This document shows, piece after piece, positions 26,393 through 34,204 of a DNA stretch of 52,376 nt; the first letter of the stretch is position 1; every line of letters begins with the position of its first letter. The translations under genes were made by a program, and so were the position numbers. Below the pieces are notes generated by a model. That model had not been told where the DNA came from and did no database searches. It saw only the letters and a list, made by a program, of their open reading frames with translations. This stretch comes from Rhodospirillales bacterium (lineage in GTDB: Bacteria > Pseudomonadota > Alphaproteobacteria > Rhodospirillales > Shumkoniaceae): positions 1 through 52,376 of the forward strand of contig JAHDSF010000053.1 in the NCBI GenBank assembly GCA_018432935.1. The letters are read 5' to 3'.

Positions 26393-26668
26393 GGCGCGTC
26401 GCCGGAGCCCTCCCCCGCCGCGAAGCTTCCTCCTGCGGTTTGCCGGGCCGCACCCCCACTTCCCGAAAATCCCTGCGAATTGCATCGATTTTTCCGATGA
26501 AATTTACGTTTATTATGATTTGACCTCGCAAATCGACATTTGTAACGTCGCGTGGGCATTAGAAATGGATGCAACGGACCAGAAGAGCTGGATCTGGCGA
26601 GAGCAAGGGCGACTTCTGTGCAATCCATGAGAGGGGAGTAGCAACTAGACCTAAGATTCGGAGGACGA
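26393..26668. other. AT-rich leader/promoter region of the beta-helix RTX gene
   Basis: No gene found. The stretch from about 26465 is clearly AT-richer than its neighbours. A good -10 candidate TATTAT lies at 26511-26516 without a good -35 at standard spacing. CATCG (26483-26487) and CGATG (26495-26499) form a small inverted repeat just upstream that could bind an activator. The leader would be roughly 150 nt, and GGAGG (26660-26664) is placed 4 nt before the ATG. Confidence 0.4.
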
Positions 26669-29461
26669 ATGACCACCTATTACATTGACGCATCCGGTGG
26701 CAGCGACAATAATACTGGAACCAGCCCAAGCAGCGCCTGGGCTTCAATCGAGAAGGTCAACCAGACCACTTTCAAGCCGGGCGACACCATCCTCTTCCAT
26801 GGCGGCGACGTCTACGAAGCCACCTTGATCCCCAGCGGGTCCGGTACCGCGTCCAACCCCATCACCTACGGCGCGTACGGCAACGGTCCCGATCCCGTCT
26901 TCAAGGGAAGCGAGGACGTCTCCGACGCCAGCTGGACCAAGGTCGGCGGAAACGTCTGGAGCGTTCCGGTCGCCAACGAAGGTTCCTGGGATTGCGAGAA
27001 CATCTGGCTCGACGGCAAGAGCGGCAACCCGGAATCGAGCACCCTCGGCGGCGTCGACCAGCCCGGCGACTGGTACTGGAATGGCGGCAAACTGTACGTC
27101 TACAGCGCCTCTGATCCTGCGAGCGCGTTCAAATCGGTCGAGGTGAACGTGCGCGATTACGGGATCAAGATCAACGGCGTCGACTACGTGCACATCGAGA
27201 ACATCGAGGTCACCCAGGCGCGCCAGAACGTGCTGATCCAGAACAGCAAGGGGGCGGAACTCCTCAACCTCGAGGTGCACCAGAGCGTGCGTGACGGCAT
27301 CCTGCTGAAGGAGGCGAACGACACGCTGATCCAGGGCGGATCGTCGCATGACAACGGCGTCGACGGGACGTCCGACAAGAACACCCACCTTGGCCACGGC
27401 GTGCTGATCAGCACCAACGCCGCCAACAACACCGTTTCCGGGATGAAGCTGTACAACAACGCCGAGGACGGCGTGCAATTCGGCAACTCGGCCGGCAGCG
27501 GCAACAAGATCATCGACAACGTCATCTACGGCAACCGCGAAGACGGCATCGACATCAAGAACGGCTCGCACTCGTTCACCGGCAACGAGATCTACGACAA
27601 CAAGGAGAACGCGATCCTCGTCCACAACACGGCGGGGACGCAGACGCTGACCAACAACATCCTGAAGACCCAGGACAGCGGCAATCCGCTCGACGTCTCT
27701 TCCGGTGCCAAGGTCATCTCGAGCGGCAACTGGTACGAAGGCGTCAATTCGCAGACCCTTCACCTGCAGAGCAGCGCCGCCAACGGCTGCTCGTTCAGCA
27801 ACGACACCTTCGTAGACGGCGGCGCCAGCATCAAGGTTTCGGTCGCGGTGCAGGGCGGCACCGGCCACACCTTCGACAACTCCACCTTCGTGATGCACAA
27901 CAACGGCCACGCCATCAAGATCGAGGGCAGCGCCAAGGCCGCCATCACCGATTCCATCATCTACGGCCACGGCGGCGATCTGATCAGTTCCGCCGCCAAC
28001 GGCGTCGCCCTCGACCACAATGTGTACTGGGATGCCAAGGACGGTGCCACGTGGTTCACCATCGGCGGCTCGGGCAAGGGCAGCAGCTGGGCATCCGGTG
28101 TCGACGGCAGGGCCATCGTCGCCGATCCAAGATTCATCGACTGCGAGGGGGGCGACCTCAGCCTGAAGTCCGGCTCTCCGGCGGCAGGCTGCGGCTCCAA
28201 CGCCACCAACGTCGGCGGAGATGCCGGCGGTGGGGATGGCACCGGAGGCGACACCGGCGGGCATACCGGCGGCGACACCGGTGGCGATGGTACCGGAGGC
28301 GACACCGGCGGGCATACCGGCGGCGACACCGGTGGCGATGGTACCGGAGGCGGCGGCACGGATGATGGAGACACCTGGACATTGCCGACGATCGACGGCA
28401 AGACCATGACCGGCACTTCGGGCAGCGACAAGCTCAACGGCGGCAGTGGCAACGATCTTCTCGAGGGGGTTGGCGGCAACGACAAGCTCTTCGGCCGCGG
28501 CGGCGACGACGTTCTCGTGGGCGGCGACGGCAACGACCTGCTCAAGGGCCTCAACGGCGACGACTGGTTGTTCGGGCAAGACGGCAGTGACACGCTGCGG
28601 GGCATCAACGGCAACGACGTCCTCGACGGCGGGGCGGGCGACGACCAGCTCTGGGGCGGCAGCGGGAACGACACCTTCGTCTTCTCCGCCGGGTCGGGAA
28701 AGGACGTGGTCCGGGACTTCGAACCGGGCAAGGACAAAATCGACCTCGGCGCCTGGTCGGGTGAAAGCCTCGATTCGATGGTCGGCCGCGCCGTCAGCGC
28801 CGGAGGTGACACGGTTCTTCGCTTCGCAGACGGAAGTCAGGCGGTTCTCAAGAACGTCAGCCTGTCGTCCCTGAACGAGGGCAGCTTCATCTTCGCGGGC
28901 TCGACCGACGAGGCATCGAACCCGGACCCCCAGGAACCGGCGGATCCGAGCCCGACCGACCCGGTCGATCCCGGGACCTCGGTTCCCACGGTTCCGGACC
29001 ATCCCGGCGGCGCCTACAACACCGTCAACGGAACCGCGGGCGCGGACAAGATCGTGGGCCGCGGCTCGAATGACGAAATCGACGGCCGTGGCGGCAACGA
29101 CCTCCTCAAAGGCGGGGCCGGCGACGACCTCCTCTTCGGCGGCGAGGGCAACGACGTCCTGCACGGTTCGGGCGGCAACGACGTCCTCTCCGGCGGTGCC
29201 GGCGACGACCAGCTGTGGGGCTGGGCCGGCAGCGACACCTTCGTCTTCGCCCCTGACGGCGGCGCCGACAGGATCAAGGACTTCCAGCCCGGGGTCGACC
29301 ACATCGACCTGACAGCCTTCGGCATGACCGACGTTCAGGACCTGTTGGCGGAGGCGGGCAACCGCGGCGGCAACGCGATCCTCGACCTCGGCGACGGCAG
29401 CCAAGTCGAACTGGTGGGCGTTTCCCTGTCCGAACTCGGAAGCGACGACTTCGTCACCTGA
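26669..29461 (+). CDS. Secreted right-handed beta-helix protein with two RTX blocks
   Basis: 930 residues. It starts TTYYIDASGGSDNNTGTSPS, typical of polysaccharide-acting beta-helix proteins. Residues about 160-480 hold helix rungs rich in Asn/Gly (HIENIEVTQARQNVLIQNS, GNKIIDNVIYGNREDGIDIK, GNEIYDNKENAILVHN). A Gly/Thr/Asp linker (about 515-565) leads to RTX calcium nonapeptides (about 579-671), a Pro-rich linker (745-785) and a second RTX block (785-858). No Sec signal plus RTX implies type I secretion, but no exporter is nearby. The layout recalls modular epimerases and lyases (AlgE-like A and R modules). The exact enzyme activity is unassigned. Confidence 0.85.
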   Translation: MTTYYIDASGGSDNNTGTSPSSAWASIEKVNQTTFKPGDTILFHGGDVYEATLIPSGSGTASNPITYGAYGNGPDPVFKGSEDVSDASWTKVGGNVWSVPVANEGSWDCENIWLDGKSGNPESSTLGGVDQPGDWYWNGGKLYVYSASDPASAFKSVEVNVRDYGIKINGVDYVHIENIEVTQARQNVLIQNSKGAELLNLEVHQSVRDGILLKEANDTLIQGGSSHDNGVDGTSDKNTHLGHGVLISTNAANNTVSGMKLYNNAEDGVQFGNSAGSGNKIIDNVIYGNREDGIDIKNGSHSFTGNEIYDNKENAILVHNTAGTQTLTNNILKTQDSGNPLDVSSGAKVISSGNWYEGVNSQTLHLQSSAANGCSFSNDTFVDGGASIKVSVAVQGGTGHTFDNSTFVMHNNGHAIKIEGSAKAAITDSIIYGHGGDLISSAANGVALDHNVYWDAKDGATWFTIGGSGKGSSWASGVDGRAIVADPRFIDCEGGDLSLKSGSPAAGCGSNATNVGGDAGGGDGTGGDTGGHTGGDTGGDGTGGDTGGHTGGDTGGDGTGGGGTDDGDTWTLPTIDGKTMTGTSGSDKLNGGSGNDLLEGVGGNDKLFGRGGDDVLVGGDGNDLLKGLNGDDWLFGQDGSDTLRGINGNDVLDGGAGDDQLWGGSGNDTFVFSAGSGKDVVRDFEPGKDKIDLGAWSGESLDSMVGRAVSAGGDTVLRFADGSQAVLKNVSLSSLNEGSFIFAGSTDEASNPDPQEPADPSPTDPVDPGTSVPTVPDHPGGAYNTVNGTAGADKIVGRGSNDEIDGRGGNDLLKGGAGDDLLFGGEGNDVLHGSGGNDVLSGGAGDDQLWGWAGSDTFVFAPDGGADRIKDFQPGVDHIDLTAFGMTDVQDLLAEAGNRGGNAILDLGDGSQVELVGVSLSELGSDDFVT
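28241..28342 (+). repeat. Two perfect 51-bp tandem repeats in the linker
   Basis: Units 28241-28291 and 28292-28342 are identical, followed by 9 more matching bases. They encode two 17-residue units with the pattern TGGDTGGHTGGDTGGDG between the beta-helix and RTX parts. Perfect identity suggests recent duplication and possible copy-number variation. Confidence 0.9.
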
Positions 29462-29489
29462 GGGCCGCCCGATCGGTCCCTCAACCTGG

Positions 29490-29519
29490 AACGGCCGCCC
29501 GCGGGCGGCCGTTCTCTTT
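29490..29519 (+). terminator. Rho-independent terminator of the beta-helix RTX gene
   Basis: AACGGCCGCC (29490-29499), a CGCG centre and GGCGGCCGTT (29504-29513) are followed by CTCTTT. The stem is very GC-rich and begins 28 bp after the stop codon. As a full palindrome it may also work on the opposite strand. Confidence 0.75.
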
Positions 29520-29592
29520 GGGAGGGCGAGCCACCGAGCCCGCTCGACCCGCCGACAGAATGCGCGGTTGATCGGATCGGAACTCTTCCGGC

Positions 29593-29763
29593 TCAGCCGT
29601 GGGCGGCGGCCGAGGGGCCTCCGCCGCCGCCGCCCTTGCGGCCGCGCATGTAGTGCTGCTCCGGGCGGTAGGGCTTCAGATTCGCCAGGATCCGGCTCAG
29701 TCTGGCGAAGGCGGCCCTGACGCTCCGCAGGAGGCTGGTCGCGTGGTTTATCAGCACGGTCAT
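29593..29763 (-). CDS. Small basic protein with glycine-rich tail (56 aa), hypothetical
   Basis: An ATG at 29763 opens 56 codons starting MTVLINHATSLLRSVRAAFA and ending with a tail containing six consecutive glycines then PSAAAHG. The middle holds an amphipathic basic helix (SVRAAFARLSRILANLKPYR). It lies 15 bp after the DUF4432 stop in the same direction, so it may be the last gene of the sulfatase operon. The SD is weak. No family is recognised, and it could be a chance frame in GC-rich DNA. Confidence 0.4.
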   Translation of the reverse strand: MTVLINHATSLLRSVRAAFARLSRILANLKPYRPEQHYMRGRKGGGGGGPSAAAHG

Positions 29764-29778
29764 CGCGGTCGCCCGTCG

Positions 29779-30747
29779 TCAGCGAGAGTGGAACGGGATC
29801 CGCGGCGCGGATCCGGAGAACGAGATGTCGATCCGGTAGCTTTGGCGCTCGCCGGGCTGCAGGAGCCGCCCCGGCCCGCTGCCGCCGCCCGCGGTGCGCT
29901 CGCTGGTGCACGGCTCCACCGAGAGCACGCCGCACCGGGCGCGGAAGTCCCCCCACAGCTGCATCACCGGCAGGGTCATGGCGTCGAAAGCGAAGGCGAT
30001 GCGCAGAGGCTCCTCGCCGTCGCCCGCCGGGGTGACGACCGTCCAGCCTGCCGCGCCCTCGCCGGCCGGATGGCACCGCGCCACCTCCGGCCCGCCGGCG
30101 GCAGGGAGTTCGAGCGGCCCCAGCACGCGCCGGCCGGCGGAGATCACGGTGGTTCCGGTCGCGATGGCCGGGTAGCCGAGGTTGAAGTGGTAGAGGATCT
30201 GATGCTCGGCCGCCGTGGGGCCGCAGTTCTCGACCACGTCAAGGATGCTCAGCCGATCGCCCCCGGCCTCGGCCTCGATGCGGCGCGACAGCCGCAGCAC
30301 CTCGGCGCCATAGCGGCCCTGCACGACCTCGCCCTCGCAGAAGAGAAGCGGAGGATCGTGCGCCCAGTCCTCGCCGTGGGCGGTCAGGCGTGCCGGCGTC
30401 ACCGGCAGGCCGCCGTGCATCGGACCGTCGCCCTGCGGCCGCCGGATCGCCTCCAGCCCGCAGGTCATCAGGAAGCCCGAGAAGCTGCCGTTGAACCCGG
30501 TGCCGCCGTTTGCCTGCGGCTCGTGCAGGCCGGGATGGCGGAAGCCGGCCGCGGACTGCCAGGCGAGCGGCACGCCGCGCCACGACAGAAGCCCGATGTC
30601 GAGCGAGCGGTCGGCCAGCACGGTGAAGTCGAGGCCGCCGCCGGTCGAGAAGAGAAGCGCGCGCACCCCCGCCTCGACGCCGTCCGCCAGGGTCACCGAA
30701 CGGACGCTCGCCAACTGCCGCAGAGTCCCCACCAGGTCGGCAAGCAC
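29779..30747 (-). CDS. DUF4432 family protein (aldose 1-epimerase-like fold)
   Basis: 322-residue DUF4432 protein, related to galactose mutarotase-like sugar-binding proteins. Visible features are LDFTVLADRSLDIGLLSWRGVPLAW, GFNGSFSGFLMTCGLEAIRR and MHGGLPVTPA (candidate catalytic His), with ILYHFNLGYPAI further on. No signal peptide. It starts 4 bp after the sulfatase stop, so the two are co-transcribed. A role in anomer or isomer conversion of the sugar released by the sulfatase is plausible. Confidence 0.8.
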   Translation of the reverse strand: MLADLVGTLRQLASVRSVTLADGVEAGVRALLFSTGGGLDFTVLADRSLDIGLLSWRGVPLAWQSAAGFRHPGLHEPQANGGTGFNGSFSGFLMTCGLEAIRRPQGDGPMHGGLPVTPARLTAHGEDWAHDPPLLFCEGEVVQGRYGAEVLRLSRRIEAEAGGDRLSILDVVENCGPTAAEHQILYHFNLGYPAIATGTTVISAGRRVLGPLELPAAGGPEVARCHPAGEGAAGWTVVTPAGDGEEPLRIAFAFDAMTLPVMQLWGDFRARCGVLSVEPCTSERTAGGGSGPGRLLQPGERQSYRIDISFSGSAPRIPFHSR

Positions 30748-30751
30748 CGCC

Positions 30752-32278
30752 CTACTCCGCCGCCGCCGGCGCGCCCAGGTCGAGCCGCGCGTAGGCCTCC
30801 GCCGGAGCGTCGTTGGCGCGCATCAGGCGCACCATGAGATCGCGGAGCCGCCGCTCCTCGGGGCTGCCGCGCAGCGGGTTCTGCTGGCCGGGATCAGTAG
30901 CCAGGTCGTACAGTCTGGTGTCGCTCTCCAGCAGGGCGCCCGGACCGTAGTTGTTGTACATCGGCGAGCGATCGATGACCGGCACCTTGAGGAGCTTCGC
31001 CCCCTTGGTGAAACTGAAGCCGTCCGCGAGATCGGCCTGCGACAGCTCCTCGGGGGTGAACGGCGACCAGATGTGGGTCGGCATCAGCGTGTACTGGTAG
31101 ACTTCCTGCTTCGCCAGGTCTCCCGGGAACCGGTGGTAGGTATAGCGGCCGTCGGTGATGTTCACGGCGCCGCCGAAATAGCCGAACAGGGCCGCCTCGC
31201 GCCGCACCTCGCCCTTGCGCATGCCGAGCAGGGAAAAGCCCTCCATGTCCGGCTCGGGAGCGGCGCCGAAGAGGTCGAGGAAGGTGGGCGCGATGTCGAT
31301 CGTCTGGGTCAGCGACGAGGTTCGCGTGCCCGCCAGCTCGGGCGCCCGCGGGTCATGGATGAACAGCGGGATATGGACGATCTCCTCGTACATGTTCATC
31401 CGGTTCTTGGCCCAGAAGTCGTGCTCGCCGAGCAGGAAGCCGTGGTCGGTGGTGACGATCAGCGCGGTGTCCTTCCACAGGTCGTGGCGGTCGAAGTAGT
31501 CGAGCATCTGACCCATCAGGAAGTCGCACATCGACATGATGGCGTAGTAGTTGGCGCGCAGCTCCTCGCATTCCGCCGGCAGCTCGTCGACCCGGCCGTA
31601 GCGCGGCCAGTCTCGGACCGGCCCGTTCCAGCCGGTCTCGAACGGCTTCTTGAAGCGGGCCGGCGTGTAGAACGGCTCGTGCGGGTCGAAGCACTCGATC
31701 TGCAGGAGCCAATCGTCGGCGTCGCGGTTGCGGTCCAGGAACTCGAAGCCGTGGGCGAAGCACTTGACCGAGGGGAAGTCCTGCTCGTCCTTGATGAACT
31801 CGCGGTTGATGACGTTGCGCGAGAAGTACTTGCGCCGCTCGGTGGTGAACTGGCGGGCATGGTAGAGCTCGCGCAGCCGCTCCCAGTGCGGCTGCACCAT
31901 CGCCTTCCACGGGTCTCCTTCCTGGCCGCGCACGAATTCGTAGGTGTCGTAGCGGTTGTGGTAGGTGGCGCCGCCGTCCTCCCAGTAGTGGAAGTGGTCG
32001 GTGATCAGGTGGCTGTAGACGCCCTTGCGGTAGAGCAGCTCGGGGAAGGCGTCGTCGAACGGCTCCATCGGGCCCCAGCTGCGGTGCAGGAAATTGAGCC
32101 GCCCGGTCAGCATGTCCCGCCGGGCCGGCATGCAGGGCAGGCTGCCGACGTAGTGGCGATCGAAGGTGACGGCGCGCTGCGCCAGGCGGTCGAAGTTCGG
32201 GGTGGGCACGCGGCTGCCGCCATAGGCGCCCAACAGGTGGCGGTTCAATGAATCGAAGAGGACGAACACGGCTTTCAT
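30752..32278 (-). CDS. Sulfatase (arylsulfatase family), cytosolic
   Basis: 508-residue sulfatase of the alkaline phosphatase superfamily. The formylglycine motif C-x-P-x-R is complete: Cys49 in LPCMPARRDMLTGR. Metal ligands are at the N-terminus (LFDSLNRH) and in VTTDHGFLLGEHDFWAKNRM. There is no signal peptide, so it would act on substrates already imported, matching the ABC importer genes directly upstream (permease stop 10 bp away). Maturation needs a formylglycine-generating enzyme, not seen here. Related phosphonate/phosphate monoesterases share the fold, so the substrate is uncertain. Confidence 0.9.
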   Translation of the reverse strand: MKAVFVLFDSLNRHLLGAYGGSRVPTPNFDRLAQRAVTFDRHYVGSLPCMPARRDMLTGRLNFLHRSWGPMEPFDDAFPELLYRKGVYSHLITDHFHYWEDGGATYHNRYDTYEFVRGQEGDPWKAMVQPHWERLRELYHARQFTTERRKYFSRNVINREFIKDEQDFPSVKCFAHGFEFLDRNRDADDWLLQIECFDPHEPFYTPARFKKPFETGWNGPVRDWPRYGRVDELPAECEELRANYYAIMSMCDFLMGQMLDYFDRHDLWKDTALIVTTDHGFLLGEHDFWAKNRMNMYEEIVHIPLFIHDPRAPELAGTRTSSLTQTIDIAPTFLDLFGAAPEPDMEGFSLLGMRKGEVRREAALFGYFGGAVNITDGRYTYHRFPGDLAKQEVYQYTLMPTHIWSPFTPEELSQADLADGFSFTKGAKLLKVPVIDRSPMYNNYGPGALLESDTRLYDLATDPGQQNPLRGSPEERRLRDLMVRLMRANDAPAEAYARLDLGAPAAAE

Positions 32279-32288
32279 GAACGCACTC

Positions 32289-33116
32289 CTACTTGATGGC
32301 GCCCCTGGTCAGCCCGGAGACGATGAAGCGCTGGCCGATGATCAGCAGCACCAGCGCCGGCACGATGGACAGCGCCGCGGCGGCGGCCATCTGGGTGTAT
32401 TGGATCTCGTAGTCCTGGGCGAACTTGGCGATCGCGACCGGCACCGTGGCCGTCTGCTTCATGGTCAGGTTGAGGGCGACCGCGAACTCGTTCCACGAGA
32501 AGACGAAGGTCAGCACCGCGGTCGCCGCCAGCCCGGGTCGGATGATCGGAACCACGACCTTGCTCAGCAGGACCGGGGTCGAGGCGCCGTCGATGCGCGC
32601 CGCCTCGACCAGCTCCTGCGGCACGTCGCGCACGAACACGCCCATCAGCCACAGCGCCATCGGCAAATTGAGGGTGGTATGGGCGAGGATCAGGCCGAGG
32701 AAAGTGTTGTCCAGCCCGACGTGGCGGGCCATCGTGTACCACGCGCCAGCCAGCGCGATCGGTGGGATCATGTGGAACACCATGGCCCAGCCGAGGAAGG
32801 AATGGAGCACCCACGGGTGCCAGCGCATCCGGTAGAGCGACCACGCCGCCGAGGTGCCGATCACGAGGCACAGCGCCGTCGAGGCGACCCCGACCAGGAT
32901 CGAGTTCCGGTAGTTGAGCAGGAAGTCCGAGGTCTTCGAGAACAGCACTTCCTCGAAGTTCATCAGCACCGGGGTGAAGGCGAAGTCGCCCATCAGGAGC
33001 GAGATCTGGGTCCGGAACCCCGCCGCGACCACCCACAGGACCGGGAAGACGACGACCACCGCGGCCGCCATCAGAACGCTCCGGCCCAACACCTGCGGGG
33101 CACGAAGCCGGCTCAT
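32289..33116 (-). CDS. ABC sugar permease (MalG/UgpE type), importer B
   Basis: 275-residue permease starting at ATG 33116, which overlaps the stop of the MalF-type gene (ATGA). It contains LLNYRNSILVGVASTALCLV, the EAA loop VEAARIDGASTPVLLSKVVV and FSWNEFAVALNLT. It is followed within 10 bp by the sulfatase gene, linking this importer to sulfated substrates. Confidence 0.94.
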   Translation of the reverse strand: MSRLRAPQVLGRSVLMAAAVVVVFPVLWVVAAGFRTQISLLMGDFAFTPVLMNFEEVLFSKTSDFLLNYRNSILVGVASTALCLVIGTSAAWSLYRMRWHPWVLHSFLGWAMVFHMIPPIALAGAWYTMARHVGLDNTFLGLILAHTTLNLPMALWLMGVFVRDVPQELVEAARIDGASTPVLLSKVVVPIIRPGLAATAVLTFVFSWNEFAVALNLTMKQTATVPVAIAKFAQDYEIQYTQMAAAAALSIVPALVLLIIGQRFIVSGLTRGAIK

Positions 33117-34084
33117 GCCAGGCCCTCCCGGCCGCGGCGGGCGCTGAGCGACATCACCAGCAGCAGCGACACCAGGAAGATCACCGCCACCGCGATGGCC
33201 GAGCCGTAACCGACGCGGTCCTCGGTGAAGAAGCGGTGATAGAGGGTGAAGCTGATGACCTCGGTGGCGGTGCCGGGACCACCGCCGGTCAGCAGGTAGA
33301 TCTCGTCGAACACCTTGAAGGCGAGCACCAGCCGGAAGGCGAAGGTCACGATGATGGTCGGCACCATCAAGGGGATGGTGACGTAGCGCAGCTCCTGCCA
33401 GCGGCTGGCACCGTCGATCTGGGCCGCCTCGTAGACGTCCTGCGGCAGCGATTCCAGGCCGGCCAGGAACAGGAGGAAGCAGAACGGCGTCCAGTGCCAG
33501 ATGTCGACGATCACCACCGACAAGAGCGCGGTGGCCGGCGAGCCCAGCCAGTCGTGGGGCGCAGCCCCGAACGCCGCCACGACCTGATTCACCAGCCCGA
33601 AGTCGAAGTTGAGCATCAGCTTCCAGATCGCGCCGATGACGATGCCGGGGATCAGGATCGGCAGGATGAAGACGGTCCGGAAGGCGAGGCGGCCGCTCTT
33701 GATCCGCGTGCACAGGACGGCGAGCGCGAACCCCAGCACCATCTGGCCGCTGACCGCAGCGAAGGCGAACACCACCGTGTTGACCAGCCCCGCCCGCACC
33801 AGCGGATCCCCCGGCAGGGCCGCGTAGTGGTCGAACCCGACCGCCGACCACAGCGCGGTGCCGCCGACCCACCGGATCTCGTGGAAGCTGGTCGCCACCA
33901 GGTTGATCAGCGGCAGCACGCTGAGCACCAGCATGAAGCCGAGTGCGGGACCGAAGGTCGCCCACCGCCATGCGCGATCGTCGTTGAGCAACCGACTCCG
34001 GCGGGACAGCCGCCACGGCCCGCGGATGATCTCGGGGGAGCGGGAGGGCTTTGGCGGAGGGGGAGTCTTCAGCGCCAGAGCCAT
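33113..34084 (-). CDS. ABC sugar permease (MalF/UgpA type), importer B
   Basis: 323-residue permease with an extended Pro/Arg-rich cytosolic N-terminus (about 40 residues) before the first helix FGPALGFMLVLSVLPLINLV. The EAA loop is YEAAQIDGASRWQELRYVTI, and FKVFDEIYLLTGGGPGTATE is the usual CUT1 C-terminal signature. It overlaps the MalG-type gene by 4 bp. No ATPase gene is present in the operon. Confidence 0.94.
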   Translation of the reverse strand: MALALKTPPPPKPSRSPEIIRGPWRLSRRSRLLNDDRAWRWATFGPALGFMLVLSVLPLINLVATSFHEIRWVGGTALWSAVGFDHYAALPGDPLVRAGLVNTVVFAFAAVSGQMVLGFALAVLCTRIKSGRLAFRTVFILPILIPGIVIGAIWKLMLNFDFGLVNQVVAAFGAAPHDWLGSPATALLSVVIVDIWHWTPFCFLLFLAGLESLPQDVYEAAQIDGASRWQELRYVTIPLMVPTIIVTFAFRLVLAFKVFDEIYLLTGGGPGTATEVISFTLYHRFFTEDRVGYGSAIAVAVIFLVSLLLVMSLSARRGREGLA

Positions 34085-34123
34085 TTCACGCTCCCGGCGG
34101 TGTCCCTGTCGCCCTCACCCCGC

Positions 34124-34148
34124 CCCTCTCCCGCACCGCGGGAGAGGG
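34124..34148 (-). repeat. Perfect 11-bp hairpin between SBP B and its permease
   Basis: CCCTCTCCCGC (34124-34134) and GCGGGAGAGGG (34138-34148) are perfect arms around ACC, in the 120-bp gap between the SBP gene and the MalF-type gene. Sequence and position parallel the hairpin at 24604-24633 in importer A. Confidence 0.6.
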
Positions 34149-34204
34149 AGGTTTGCGGCAGGGTGGGAGTGCACCGGAACTCCGGCTTGTCATGCCAAGC
34201 CCCC

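Noticed and set aside
28241-28342. 51-bp tandem repeats as a CRISPR or phage attachment array
   Set aside because: The units are head-to-tail without spacers and are in frame within a protein linker.
26744-30076. A 1110-codon minus-strand open frame opposite the beta-helix RTX gene
   Set aside because: It is the antisense reading of GC-rich repeat-coding DNA, has no recognisable domain or SD site, and crosses from the beta-helix gene through the terminator into the DUF4432 region.
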